From Eulemur rufifrons (lineage: Eukaryota; Chordata; Mammalia; Primates; Lemuridae), in NCBI RefSeq assembly GCF_041146395.1, contig NW_027182957.1, positions 235,001-299,000 on the forward strand: a stretch of DNA of 64,000 bases, written 5' to 3'. Below the pieces are notes generated by a model. It had not been told where the DNA came from, made no database searches, and saw nothing but the letters and a program-made list of their open reading frames with translations. A program made the position numbers and the translations under genes. Shown in pieces: positions 1 through 11,947 of this stretch; position 1 is the first letter of the stretch; each line of letters opens with the position of its first letter.

Positions 1-680
1 AACCCTAACGCTAGCCCTTACCTTAACGCCTAGATCTAACCCTAAATCTAACCTACCGCCTATTCCTAACCTTAAGCCCTAATGCTAACACTAACCCTGA
101 ACCCTAAACCTACCCGTAACCCTTAACACTAACCCTATCCGTGAACCTAAACCCTGACCCTAACCATTACCCTCACCCAAGCATTTAACCCTGACCCTAA
201 TCCTAATCCTTAATGCTAACCCCAACACTAAACCCTAACCCTAATCCCAACACTTATCCCTAATCCTATCCCTTAAACCTAACCCTAACCCTAATGCTAA
301 CCCCTAAACGTAACCCTAACCGTGACCAGTAAACCTAACCCTAACCTTTAACACAATTATAGCACATAAATCTAACTCAAAAACTAACCCTAACCCTAAC
401 CCTAACCCTAAACCCTAACTCTTAACATTAACCTAAAGCGTTAACTCTCACGCTAACCTTTAATCCTAACCCTGATCCTAATCTTCAACCCTAAACCTAA
501 CACTTAACCCTAACCCTGTACCAAACCCTAATCCCTCATCTTAACCCTCACCGTAAACCTCAACCCTAAACCAAAGTGTAACCGTTAAACCTAAGAGTAA
601 ACTTTAACCCTAACCCTATTCCCTAACCCTAAGCCCTCACCCTAACACTAACCATAATCCTAACCCTAAATCTAATTCTC
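1..680 (+). repeat. Monomer M0, partial (3' telomere-like part only)
   Basis: This is the tail of a monomer whose core lies left of the window. Base 1 corresponds to position 1858 in M1. It is about 26 bp shorter than the same stretch of M1. Most of that is a deletion of about 19 bp near 645-655, where the segment containing aacttcatccttaaccc, present just before nearly every other core, is missing. It carries one of the longer perfect CCCTAA runs (388-415). Confidence 0.95.
388..415 (-). other. Perfect telomere-like run, G-quadruplex candidate on the minus strand
   Basis: Four CCC runs spaced exactly by TAA (388-390, 394-396, 400-402, 406-408) are followed by a fifth at 413-415 after TAAA. 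The minus strand therefore has four to five GGG tracts with TTA loops, the arrangement known to fold as a telomeric G-quadruplex. The same place in every monomer has such a run, with copy-dependent length. Folding in vivo is inference. Confidence 0.7.
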
Positions 681-743
681 AGACTTCTTGCTTTCTTAGA
701 GTTTAGAAAGCCTGCAATCCTCCCATGCCATGCGTGAAAGGAG

Positions 744-755
744 GCTCTACCACTG
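744..755 (-). other. tRNA D-arm / A-box-like motif in the core
   Basis: On the minus strand this reads cagtggtagagc, the same 12 bases as the D-arm part of some tRNA genes and tRNA-derived SINEs, where it overlaps the Pol III A box. A matching B box at normal spacing downstream on the same strand is not visible. Chance similarity is possible. It is present in all monomers apart from the 1-bp deletion form in M2 and M3 and point changes such as that in M18. Confidence 0.25.
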
Positions 756-771
756 CGTCCTGCATGAAACC

Positions 772-867
772 CACGGGCCCATACCCAGAGTATGATAGAG
801 TGGGTTCCCGGGTACAATCCCAGCCCCCTAAACTCACCCCGCCCGCCCAATGCAGACAGGGCCCGTG
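772..867. repeat. Inverted repeat in the core, 9 bp arms
   Basis: The arm cacgggccc at 772-780 is the exact reverse complement of gggcccgtg at 859-867, separated by 78 bp. Each arm contains GGGCCC. The arms are kept in nearly every core. Exceptions include M4 (caacgggccc), M11 (both arms changed) and M30 and M34 (left arm changed). Any structural role is unknown. Confidence 0.6.
810..821 (+). other. B-box-like motif in the core
   Basis: The stretch gggtacaatccc differs by one base from the tRNA T-arm sequence GGGTTCAATCCC, which contains the Pol III B box. It is on the strand opposite to the A-box-like motif at 744-755, so the two cannot form one promoter. It overlaps the CCCGGG site and is nearly invariant between monomers. 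Confidence 0.25.
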
Positions 868-904
868 CGCTAAGCATAAACAATACCTTTAACAGATAAC
901 CCTA

Positions 905-1071
905 ACCCTGAACATAACACGCAACCCTGTTCCTATTTCGCCCCTTAACACGTAAACCTCACCGTGCGCCTAACTTTAACCTCTTATCCTAACGTTAATG
1001 CATAACCCATTTCCTGAGAACAACCCCATCCCATAGTTGTAACCCTATCTCCTAGTCATCACTGTGACACC
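905..1071 (+). repeat. Conserved low-telomere block next to the core, M1 copy
   Basis: This block has few perfect CCCTAA hexamers and several fixed words: ctgttcctattt, caccgtgcgcctaac, cttatcctaacgttaatgca, catttcctgagaacaacc and gtcatcactgtgacacc. It is present at the same offset in all 34 monomers and changes little. It also contains CpG sites that vary between copies in the manner of deamination. Confidence 0.85.
1055..1068. other. Conserved short palindrome gtcatcactgtgac
   Basis: GTCA and TGAC form outer arms, and the inner tcactgtga is a perfect 9-base palindrome around a central T. It lies about 374 bp after the start of each monomer and is intact in all copies except M13, which has gtcattactgtgac. 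It could be a protein-binding half-site pair. No particular factor is claimed. Confidence 0.5.
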
Positions 1072-1693
1072 TAACCCCTAACCCTAATTCTAAACCGCTA
1101 ACCCTAACCGTAACCCTACCTACAACCCTAACACTGACAGTAACCCTTACTTCTAACCCCAACGCTATGCCTAACAAAAACCCTAACCCTTGACCCTAAC
1201 CCTTCACCCTAACCCCTAAGCCTTACCCTAACCCTTAACCCTAATCCTAACCCTAACCATTAAACCTAACCCTAGCTCTTAAAGCTAACCCTAAAACTTA
1301 CCCTCACGACTAGACCTAACCCTGACACTAACCTAACACCTAACCCTAACCAGAACCCCTAAAGCTAACCCTGAACCCTATCCCTAACCCCAGCAGTAAA
1401 CTTTAACCCTAAACCTAAGCCCAACCCGTAACCCTAATCCTATCCTTTTACCCTAAAACTAACCCCTAAACCTAACCCCTATACCTCACCCTAACTCTAA
1501 ACCCAAACCTAATTCTAACCATACCCCTTCATAAAACACTAACTCCTAACCGCTAACCCTAACACTAACCAAAAACCCTAATCACTAATCCCTAACCCTA
1601 ACGCTTAACCTTTACCCTAACCGTTAACCCTCACCCTGAATCTTAACCCTGACCCTAACCTTAACCTTTAACTCTAAGCCTAACCCTTAACCC
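1072..1693 (+). repeat. Degenerate CCCTAA-like tract A, M1 copy
   Basis: About 620 bp of imperfect hexamers on the CCCTAA theme with fixed irregular words such as caacgctatgcctaacaaaa, cacgactagacc and cttcataaaacactaactcc. The same irregularities occur at the same positions in all monomers. No open frame of note lies here. Confidence 0.9.
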
Positions 1694-1779
1694 TACAGTA
1701 AGGAAGACCCTTAATGCTAATGGGATCCCTTATCCCTAACCCTAACACTACAGCTAAAAATAACCCTAACCTTGGATCC
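1694..1779 (+). repeat. Short non-telomeric block with paired GGATCC sites, M1 copy
   Basis: The block starts ctacagtaaggaagaccc and continues to gggatccc (GGATCC at 1723-1728). A second GGATCC follows at 1774-1779 in cttggatcctt. The pair recurs in almost every monomer. The first site is lost in M22, M23, M27 and M32, where gggatccc is replaced by gtgttcc. Confidence 0.85.
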
Positions 1780-2563
1780 TTAAACCTAACCCCTAACACT
1801 TACTTTAACCCCAAACCCTAACCCTAATCCTAAGCATGAAACCTATCCCTATCTCTTAACCCTAACGCTAGCCCTTACCCTAACGCCTAGATCTAACCCT
1901 AAATCTAACATACCGCCTAATCCTAACCTTACGCACTAATGCTAACACTAACCCTGAACCCTAAACCTACCCGTAACCCTTAACAGTAACCCTATCCGTG
2001 AACCTTAACCCTGTCCCTAACCATTACCCGCACCCAAGCATTTAACCCTGACCCTAACCCTAATCCTTAATGCTAACCCTAACACTAAACCCTAACCCTA
2101 AGCCCAACACTTATCCCTAATCCTATCCCTTAACCCTAACCCTAACCCTAACCCTAATGTTACACCCTAAACGTAACCCTAACCGTGACCAGTAAACCTA
2201 ACCCTAACCTCTAACACAAACCATAGCACATAACTCTAACCCTAAAACTAACCCTAACCCTAAACCTAACCCTAAACCCTAACACTTAAACTTAACCCTA
2301 AGCGTTAACTCTCACGCTAACCTTTAATCCTAACCCTAATCCTAATCTTCAACCCTAAACCTAACACTTAACCCTAACCCTGTACCAAACCCTAACCCCT
2401 CATCTTACCCCTAACCGTAAACCTCAACCCTAAAACAAAGTGTAACCGTTAAACCTAAGAGTAACCTTTAACCCTAACCCTGTGCCCTAACACTAAGCCC
2501 TCACCCTAACACTAAACTTCATCCTTAACCCTAACCAGAATCCTAACCCTAAATCTAATTCTC
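1780..2563 (+). repeat. Degenerate CCCTAA-like tract B, M1 copy
   Basis: About 780 bp of imperfect hexamers, including an AGATCT site in gcctagatctaacc and, in its second half, the only perfect CCCTAA runs of the monomer. Most monomer length differences arise here by gain or loss of whole hexamers. The last 60 bp before the next core (cttcatccttaaccctaacc) are well conserved. Confidence 0.9.
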
Positions 2564-4448
2564 AGACTTCTTGCTTTCTTAGAGTTTAGAAAGCCTGCAT
2601 TCATCCCATGCCATGCGTGAAAGGAGGCTCTACCCCTGGTCCTGCATGAAACCCACGGGCCCATACCCAGAGTATGATAGAGTGGGTTCCCGGGTACAAT
2701 CCCAGCCCCCTAAACTCCTCCCGCCCGCCTAATGCAGACAGGGCCCGTGCGCTAAGCATAAACAATACCTTTAACAGATAACCCTAACCCTGAACATAAC
2801 ACCCAACCCTGTTCCTATTTCTCCCCTTAAAACGTAAACCTCACCGTGCGCCTAACTTTAACCTCTTATCCTAACGTTAATGCATAACCCATTTCCTGAG
2901 AACAACCCCATCCCATAATTGTAACCCTATCTCCTAGTCATCACTGTGACACCTAATCCCTAACCCTAATTCTAAACCGCTAACCCTAACCGTAACCCTA
3001 CCTACAACCCTAACACTGACAGTAACCCTTACTTCCAACCCCAACGCTATGCCTAACAAAAACCCTAACCCTTGACCCTAACCCTTCACCCTAACCCCTA
3101 AGCCTTACCCTAACCCTTAACCCTAATCCTAATCCTAACCATTAAACCTAACCCTAGCTCTTAAAGCTAACCCTAAACCTTACCCTCACGACTAGACCTA
3201 ACCCTGACACTAACCTAACACCTAACCCTAACCAGAACCCCTAAAGCTAACACTGAACCCTATCCCTAACCCCAGCAGTAAACTTTAACCCTAAACCTAA
3301 GCCCAACCCGTAACCCTAATCCTATCCTTTTACCCTAAAACTAACCCCTAAACCTAACCCCTATACCTCACCCTAACTCTAACCCCAATCCTAATTCTAA
3401 CCATACCCCTTCATAAAACACTAACTCCTAACCGCTAACCCTAACACTAACCAAAAACCATATTCACTAATCCCTAACCCTAACGCTTAACCTTTACCCT
3501 AACCGTTAACCCTCACCCTAATTCTTAACACTGACCCTAACCTTAACCTTTAACTCTAAGCCTAACCTTTAACCCTACAGTAAGAAAGACCCTTAATGCT
3601 AATGGGATCCCTTATCCCTAACCCTAACACTACAGCTAAAAATAACCCTAACCTTGGATCCTTAAACCTAACCCCTAACACTTACTTTAACCCCAAACCC
3701 TAACCCTGATCCTAAGCATTAAACCTAACCCTATCTCTTAACCCTAACGCTAGCCCTTACCCTAACGCCTAGATCTAACCCTAAATCTAACCTACCGCCT
3801 AATCCTAACCTTAAGCCCTAATGCTAACATAACCCTGAACCCTAAACCTACCTGTAAACCTTAACACTAACCCTATCCGTGAACCTTAACCCTGACCCTA
3901 ACCATTACCCGCACCCAAGCATTTAACCCTGACCCTAAACCTAATCCTTAATGATAACCCTAACTCTAAACCCTAAACCTAAGCCCAATACTTAACCCTA
4001 ATCCTATCCCTTAACCCTAACCCTAACCCTTATGCTAACCCAAAAACTAACCCTAACCGTGACCAGTAAACCTAACCCTAAACTCTAACACAAACCATAG
4101 CACATAACTCTAACCCTAAAACTAACCCTAACCCTAACCCTAAGCCCTAACTCATAACCTTAAAACTAAGCGTTAACTCTCACGCTAACCTTTATTCCTA
4201 ACCCTAATCCTAATCTTCCACCCTAAACCTAACACTTAACCCTAACCCTGTACCAAACCCTAACCCTTTACCAAACTGTAACCCTTCATCTTAACCCTAA
4301 CCGTAAACGTCAACCCTAAACCAAAGTGTAACCGTTAAACCTAAGAGTAACCTTTAACCCTAACCCTAATCCCTAACCCTAACCCTAACCCTAACACTAA
4401 ACTTCATCCTTAACCTTAACCAGAATCCTAACCCTAAATCTAATTCTC
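2564..4448 (+). repeat. Monomer M2 (1885 bp), near-identical to M3
   Basis: The core carries ctacccctggtcc, a 1-bp deletion that breaks the minus-strand frame, and gcattcatcccatg. Both are shared only with M3. Tract B has an extra ctttaccaaactgtaaccc segment near 4258-4280, also found only in M3. Private changes relative to M3 include ccatattcac near 3468. Confidence 0.96.
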
Positions 4449-6333
4449 AGACTTCTTGCTTTCTTAGAGTTTAGAAAGCCTGCATTCATCCCATGCCATG
4501 CGTGAAAGGAGGCTCTACCCCTGGTCCTGCATGAAACCCACGGGCCCATACCCAGAGTATGATAGAGTGGGTTCCCGGGTACAATCCCAGCCCCCTAAAC
4601 TCCTCCCGCCCGCCTAATGCAGACAGGGCCCGTGCGCTAAGCATAAACAATACCTTTAACAGATAACCCTAACCCTGAACATAACACCCAACCCTGTTCC
4701 TATTTCTCCCCTTAAAACGTAAACCTCACCGTGCGCCTAACTTTAACCTCTTATCCTAACGTTAATGCATAACCCATTTCCTGAGAACAACCCCATCCCA
4801 TAATTGTAACCCTATCTCCTAGTCATCACTGTGACACCTAATCCCTAACCCTAATTCTAAACCGCTAACCCTAACCGTAACCCTACCTACAACCCTAACA
4901 CTGACAGTAACCCTTACTTCCAACCCCAACGCTATGCCTAACAAAAACCCTAACCCTTGACCCTAACCCTTCACCCTAACCCCTAAGCCTTACCCTAACC
5001 CTTAACCCTAATCCTAATCCTAACCATTAAACCTAACCCTAGCTCTTAAAGCTAACCCTAAACCTTACCCTCACGACTAGACCTAACCCTGACACTAACC
5101 TAACACCTAACCCTAACCAGAACCCCTAAAGCTAACACTGAACCCTATCCCTAACCCCAGCAGTAAACTTTAACCCTAAACCTAAGCCCAACCCGTAACC
5201 CTAATCCTATCCTTTTACCCTAAAACTAACCCCTAAACCTAACCCCTATACCTCACCCTAACTCTAACCCCAATCCTAATTCTAACCATACCCCTTCATA
5301 AAACACTAACTCCTAACCGCTAACCCTAACACTAACCAAAAACCCTAATCACTAATCCCTAACCCTAACGCTTAACCTTTACCCTAACCGTTAACCCTCA
5401 CCCTAATTCTTAACACTGACCCTAACCTTAACCTTTAACTCTAAGCCTAACCTTTAACCCTACAGTAAGAAAGACCCTTAATGCTAATGGGATCCCTTAT
5501 CCCTAACCCTAACACTACAGCTAAAAATAACCCTAACCTTGGATCCTTAAACCTAACCCCTAACACTTACTTTAACCCCAAACCCTAACCCTGATCCTAA
5601 GCATTAAACCTAACCCTATCTCTTAACCCTAACGCTAGCCCTTACCCTAACGCCTAGATCTAACCCTAAATCTAACCTACCGCCTAATCCTAACCTTAAG
5701 CCCTAATGCTAACATAACCCTGAACCCTAAACCTACCTGTAAACCTTAACACTAACCCTATCCGTGAACCTTAACCCTGACCCTAACCATTACCCGCACC
5801 CAAGCATTTAACCCTGACCCTAACCCTAATCCTTAATGATAACCCTAACTCTAAACCCTAAACCTAAGCCCAATACTTAACCCTAATCCTATCCCTTAAC
5901 CCTAACCCTAACCCTTATGCTAACCCAAAAACTAACCCTAACCGTGACCAGTAAACCTAACCCTAAACTCTAACACAAACCATAGCACATAACTCTAACC
6001 CTAAAACTAACCCTAACCCTAACCCTAAGCCCTAACTCATAACCTTAAAACTAAGCGTTAACTCTCACGCTAACCTTTATTCCTAACCCTAATCCTAATC
6101 TTCCACCCTAAACCTAACACTTAACCCTAACCCTGTACCAAACCCTAACCCTTTACCAAACTGTAACCCTTCATCTTAACCCTAACCGTAAACGTCAACC
6201 CTAAACCAAAGTGTAACCGTTAAACCTAAGAGTAACCTTTAACCCTAACCCTAATCCCTAACCCTAACCCTAACCCTAACACTAAACTTCATCCTTAACC
6301 CTAACCAGAATCCTAACCCTAAATCTAATTCTC
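4449..6333 (+). repeat. Monomer M3 (1885 bp), near-identical to M2
   Basis: It has the same length as M2, the same core deletion, and the same extra segment near 6145-6170. By eye only a few bases differ from M2 over the full monomer. It is the right-hand copy of a recent tandem duplication. Confidence 0.96.
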
Positions 6334-8204
6334 AGACTTCTTGCTTTCTTAGAGTTTAGAAAGCCTGCAATCCTCCCATGCCATGCGTGAAAGGAGGCTC
6401 TACCACTGCGTCCTGCATGAAACCAACGGGCCCATACCCAGAGTTTGATAGAGTGGGTTTCCGGGTACAATCCCAGCCCCCTAAACTCCCCCCGCCCGCC
6501 TAATGCAGACAGGGCCCGTGCGCTAAGCATAAACAATACCTTTAACAGATAACCCTAACCCTGAACATAACACCCAACCCTGTTCCTATTTCTCCCCTTA
6601 ACACATAAACCTCACCGTGCGCCTAACTTTAACCTCTTATCCTAACGTTAATGCATAACCCATTTCCTGAGAACAACCCCTATCCCATAATTCTAACCCT
6701 ATCTCCTAGTCATCACTGTGACACCTAATCCCTAACCCTAATTCTAAACCGCTAACCCTAACCGTAACCCTACCTACAACCCTAACACTGACAGTAACCC
6801 TTACTTCTAACCCCAACGCTATGCCTAACAAAAACCCTAACCCTTGACCCTAACCCTTCACCCTAACCCCTAAGCCTTACCCTAACCCTTAACCCTAATC
6901 CTAATCCTAACCATTAAACCTAACCCTAGATCTCAAAGCTAACCCTAAACCTTACCCTCACGGCTAGACCTAACCCTGACACTAACCTAACACCTAACCC
7001 TAACCAGAACCCCTAAAGCTAACCCTGAACCCTATCCCTAACCCTAGCAGTAAACTTTAACCCTAAACCTAAGCCCAACCCGTAACCCTAATCCTGTCCT
7101 TTTACCCTAAAACTAACCCCTAAACCTAACACCTATACCTCACCCTAACTCTAACCCCAATCCTAATTCTCACCATACGCCTTCATAAAACACTAACTCC
7201 TAACCGCTAACCCTAACACTAACCAAAAACCCTAATCACTAATCCCTAACCCTAACGCTTAACCTTTACCCTAACCGTTAACCCTCACCCTAAATCTTAA
7301 CACTGACCCTAACCTTAACCTTTAACTCTAAGCCTAACCCTTAACCCTACAGTAAGGAAGACCCTTAATGCTAATGGGATCCCTTATCCCTAACCCTAAC
7401 ACTACTGCTAAAAATAACCCTAATCTTGGATCCTTAAACCTAACCCCTAACACTTACTTTAACCCCAAACCCTAACCCTGATCCTAAGCATTAAACCTAA
7501 CCCTATCTCTTAACCCTAACGCTAGCCCTTACCCTAACGCCTAGATCTAACCCTAAATCTAACCTACCGCCTAATCCTAACCTTAAGCCCTAATGCTAAC
7601 ACTAACCCTGAACCCTAAACCTACCCGTAACCCTTAACACTAACCCTATCCGTGAACCTTAACCCTGACCCAACCATTACCCGCACCCAAGCATTTAACC
7701 CTGACCCTAACCCTAATCCTTAATGATAACCCTAACACTGAACCCTAACCCTAAGCCCAACACTTAACCCTAATCCTATCCCTTAACCCTAACCATAACT
7801 CTTATGCTAACCCAAAAACGTAACCCTAACCCTGACCACTAAACCTAACCCTAAACTCTAACACAAACCTTAGCACATAACTCTAACCCTAAAACTAACC
7901 CTAACCCTAACACTAAGCCCTAACTCATAACCTTAACCCTAATCGTTAACTCTCACGCTAAAATTTAATCCTAATCCTAATCCTAATCTTCCACCCTAAA
8001 CCTAACACTTAACCCTAACCCTGTACCAAACCCTAACCCCTCATCTTAAGCCTAACCGTAAACCTCAACCCTAAACCAAAGTGTAACCGTTAAACCTAAG
8101 AGTAACCTTTAACCCTAACCCTAATCCCTAACCCTAAGCCCTCACCCTAACACTAAACTTCATCCCTAACCCTAACCAGAATCCTAACCCTAAATCTAAT
8201 TCTC
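6334..8204 (+). repeat. Monomer M4 (1871 bp), related to M14
   Basis: The core has accaacgggccc, gagtttgatag and gtttccggg. Tract A has ctagatctcaaagc and ccatacgccttc. The later block has actactgctaaa and taatcttgg, and tract B has gacccaaccattacc. Most of these are shared with M14, ten monomers away. It keeps the CpG form actgcgtcc as in M1. Confidence 0.96.
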
Positions 8205-10076
8205 AGACTTCTTGCTTTCTTAGAGTTTAGAAAGCCTGCAATCCTCCCATGCCATGCGTGAAAGGAGGCTCTACCACTGTGTCCTGCATGAAACCCACGG
8301 GCCCATACCCAGAGTATGATAGAGTGGGTTCCCGGGTACAATCCCAGCCCCCTAAACTCCCCCCGCCCGCCTAATGCAGACAGGGCCCGTGCGCTAAGCA
8401 TAAACAATACCTTTAACAGATAACCCTAACCCTGAACATAACACCCAACCCTGTTCCTATTTCTCCCCTTAACACGTAAACCTCACCGTGCGCCTAACTT
8501 TAACCTCTTATCCTAACGTTAATGCATAACCCATTTCCTGAGAACAACCCCTATCCCATAATTCTAACCCTATCTCCTAGTCATCACTGTGACACCTAAT
8601 CCCTAACCCTAATTCTAAACCGCTAACCCTAACCGTAACCCTACCTACAACCCTAACACTGACAGTAACCCTTACTTCTAACCCCAACGCTATGCCTAAC
8701 AAAAACCCTAACCCTTGACCCTAACCCTTCACCCTAACCCCTAAGCCTTACCCTAACCCTTAACCCTAATCCTAATCCTAACCATTAAACCTAACCCTAG
8801 CTCTCAAAGCTAACCCTAAACCTTACCCTCACGGCTAGACCTAACCCTGACACTAACCTAACACCTAACCCTAACCAGAACCCCTAAAGCTAACCCTGAA
8901 CCCTATCCCTAACCCTAGCAGTAAACTTTAACCCTAAACCTAAGCCCAACCCGTAACCCTAATCCTATCCTTTTACCCTAAAACTAACCCCTAAACCTAA
9001 CCCCTATACCTCACCCTAACTCTAACCCCAATCCTAATTCTCACCATACCCCTTCATAAAACACTAACTCCTAACCGCTAACCCTAACACTAACCAAAAA
9101 CCCTAATCACTAATCCCTAACCCTAACGCTTAACCTTTACCCTAACCGTTAACCCTCACCCTAAATCTTAACACTGACCCTAACCTTAACCTTTAACTCT
9201 AAGCCTAACCCTTAACCCTACAGTAAGGAAGACCCTTAATGCTAATGGGATCCCTTATCCCTAACCCTAACACTACAGCTAAAAATAACCCTAACCTTGG
9301 ATCCTTAAACCTAACCCCTAACACTTACTTTAACCCCAAACCCTAACCCTGATCCTAAGCATTAAACCTAACCCTATCTCTTAACCCTAACGCTAGCCCT
9401 TACCCTAACGCCTAGATCTAACCCTAAATCTAACCTACCGCCTAATCCTAACCTTAAGCCCTAATGCTAACACTAACCCTGAACCCTAAACCTACCCGTA
9501 ACCCTTAACACTAACCCTATCCGTGAACCTTAACCCTGACCCTAACCATTACCCGCACCCAAGCATTTAACCCTGACCCTAACCCTAATCCTTAATGATA
9601 ACCCTAACACTAAACCCTAACCCTAAGCCCAACACTTAACCCTAATCCTATCCCTTAACCCTAACCCTAACCCTTATGCTAACCCAAAAACGTAACCCTA
9701 ACCGTGACCAGTAAACCTAACCCTAAACTCTAACACAAACCATAGCACATAACTCTAACCCTAAAACTAACCCTAACCCTAACCCTAAGCCCTAACTCAT
9801 AACCCTAACCCTAAGCGTTAACTCTCACGCTAACATTTAATCCTAACCCTAATCCTAATCTTCCACCCTAAACCTAACACTTAACCCTAACCCTGTAACA
9901 AACTCTAACCCCTCATCTTAACCCTAACTGAAAACCTCAACCCTAAACCAAAGTGTAACTGTTAAACCTAAGAGTAACCTTTAACCCTAACCCTAATCCC
10001 TAACCCTAAGCCCTCACTCTAACACTAAACTTCATCCTTAACCCTAACCAGAATCCTAACCCTAAATCTAATTCTC
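8205..10076 (+). repeat. Monomer M5 (1872 bp)
   Basis: The bases just before the core read catccctaacc, a variant shared with M15. Tract A has cacggctag and ttctcaccatacc. Tract B has the private variant aactgaaaacctc near 9925. Confidence 0.95.
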
Positions 10077-11947
10077 AGACTTCTCGCTTTCTTAGAGTTT
10101 AGAAAGCCTGCAATCCTCCCATGCCATGCATGAAAGGAGGCTCTACCACTGTGTCCTGCATGAAACCCACGGGCCCATACCCAGAGTATGATAGAGTGGG
10201 TTCCCGGGTACAATCCCAGCCCCCTAAACTCCCCCCGCCCGCCCAATGCAGACAGGGCCCGTGCGCTAAGCATAAACAATACCTTTAACAGATAACCCTA
10301 ACCCTGAACATAACATCCAACCCTGTTCCTATTTCTCCCCTTAACACGTAAACCTCACCGTGCGCCTAACTTTAACCTCTTATCCTAACGTTAATGCATA
10401 ACCCATTTCCTGAGAACAACCCCTATACAATAATTCTAACCCTATCTCCTAGTCATCACTGTGACACCTAATCCCTAACCCTAATTCTAAACCGCTAACC
10501 CTAACCGTAACCCTACCTACAACCCTAACACTGACAGTAACCCTTACTTCTAACCCCAACGCTATGCCTAACAAAAACCCTAACCCTTGACCCTAACCCT
10601 TCACCCTAACCCCTAAGCCTTACCCTAACCCTTAACCCTAATCCTAATCCTAACCATTAAACCTAACCCTAGCTCTCAAAGCTAACCCTAAACCTTACCC
10701 TCACGGCTAGACCTAACCCTGACACTAACCTAACACCTAACCCTAACCAGAACCCCTAAAGCTAACCCTGAACCCTTCCCTAACCCCAGCAGTAAACTTT
10801 AACCCTAAACCTAAGCCCAACCCGTAACCCTAATCCTATCCTTTTACCCTAAAACTAACCCCTAAACCTAACCCCTATACCTCACCCTAACTCTAACCCC
10901 AATCCTAATTCTAACCATACCCCTTCATAAAACACTAACTCCTAACTGCTAACCCTAACACTAACCAAAAACCCTAATCACTAATCCCTAACCCTAACGC
11001 TTAACCTTTACCCTAACCGTTAACCCTCACCCTAAATCTTAACACTGACCCTAACCTTAACATTTAACTCTAAGCCTAACCCTTAACCCTACAGTAAGGA
11101 AGACCCTTAATGCTAATGGGATCCCTTATCCCTAACCCTAACACTACAGCTAAAAATAACCCTAACCTTGGATCCTTAAACCTAACCCCTAACACTTACT
11201 TTAACCCCAAACCCTAACCCTGATCCTAAGCATTAAACCTAACCCTATCTCTTAACCCTAACGCTAGCCCTTACCCTAACGCCTAGATCTAACCCTAAAT
11301 CTAACCTACCGCCTAATCCTAACCTTAAGCCCTAATGCTAACACTAACCCTGAACCCTAAACCTACCCGTAACCCTTAACACTAACCCTATCCGTGAACC
11401 TTAACCCTGACCCTAACCATTACCCGCACCCAAGCATTTAACCCTGACCCTAACCCTAATCCTTAATGATAACCCTAACACTAAACCCTAACCCTAAGCC
11501 CAACACTTAACCCTAATCCTATCCCTTAACCCTAACCCTAACCCTTATGCTAACCCAAAAACGTAACCCTAACCGTGACCAGTAAACCTAACCCTAAACT
11601 CTAACACAAACCATAGCACATAACTCTAACCCTAAAACTAACCCTTACCCTAAACCTAATCCCTAACTCATAACCTTAACCCTAAGCGTTAACTCTCACG
11701 CTAACCTTTAATCCTAACCCTAATCCTAATCTTCAACCCTAAACCTAACACTTAACCCTAACCCTGTACCAAACCCTAACCCCTCATCTTAACCCTAACC
11801 GTAAACCTCAACCCTAAATCAAAGTGTAACCGTTAAACCTAAGAGTAACCTTTAACCCTAACCCTAATCCCTAACACTAAGCCCTCACCCTAACACTAAA
11901 CTTCATCCTTAACCCTAACCAGAATCCTAACCCTAAATCTAATTCTC
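10077..11947 (+). repeat. Monomer M6 (1871 bp)
   Basis: The core begins agacttctcgc and has cccgcccgcccaatg. The flank has private taacatccaacc and ctatacaataattc. From tract A on it follows M7 closely (gaacccttccc, cctaactgctaacc, aacatttaactc), so the M6/M7 duplication starts after the flank. Confidence 0.95.

Larger units (their letters stand above)
629..883 (-). other. Recurrent minus-strand open frame across the core, judged non-coding
   Basis: An 84-codon frame runs through the M1 core. It opens at TTG and its first ATG is codon 3. The same frame is open over 84-85 codons in 27 of 34 cores, cut to 62 codons in M16, M25, M28 and M33, and lost in M2, M3 and M13. It is rich in Arg, Gly, Ser and aromatic residues, with no signal peptide, membrane segment or domain that I recognise. 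The last 15 or so residues are simply translated TTAGGG-like repeat, alternating Arg with Val, Ile or Phe. Breaks come from both frameshifts and stops. I read it as an open frame that survives because the satellite is young and homogenised, not as a gene. Confidence 0.75.
681..897 (+). repeat. Satellite core (non-telomeric, GC-richer), M1 copy
   Basis: About 217 bp runs from agacttcttg to acctttaacagat with no CCCTAA-like hexamers. It is the most GC-rich part of the monomer. Fixed landmarks are tgccatgcgtgaaaggaggc, two GGGCCC sites, one CCCGGG site, and a C/G run (cccgcccgcc) where most core indels fall. The corresponding core in each later monomer starts at that monomer's first base. I do not recognise it as a fragment of a known gene or transposon. 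Its origin may be a single-copy or SINE-like insertion into telomeric DNA, but this is a guess. Confidence 0.9.
681..2563 (+). repeat. Monomer M1 (1883 bp)
   Basis: This is the reference monomer for the subfeatures listed here. The core carries the CpG form actgcgtcc, shared only with M4; other full-length cores have actgtgtcc. The flank reads acacgcaaccc and tttcgcccc, variants otherwise seen together only in M30. It also has ccccatcccatagttg where most copies have cccctatcccataattc. Confidence 0.96.

Noticed and set aside
1..680. A true chromosome end (functional telomere) at the left edge
   Set aside because: The sequence is degenerate, and base 1 matches an internal monomer position (1858 in M1). 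It is the tail of another monomer, not a terminal run of perfect repeats.
744..821. A tRNA gene or active Pol III promoter in the core
   Set aside because: The A-box-like and B-box-like words are on opposite strands, and no cloverleaf with paired acceptor ends could be traced.
772..867. Core inverted repeat cacgggccc / gggcccgtg as transposon terminal repeats
   Set aside because: The arms are 9 bp and 78 bp apart, with no target-site duplication or transposase-like frame, and both arms lie inside the core instead of at its edges.
6282..6536. The 84-codon minus-strand frame in M4 and its equivalents in 26 other cores as protein-coding genes
   Set aside because: It opens at TTG, its last 15 or so residues are translated telomere-like repeat, no domain is recognisable, and seven of 34 copies are truncated or broken by frameshifts or stops. 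Repetition of the same frame reflects the satellite, not independent genes.
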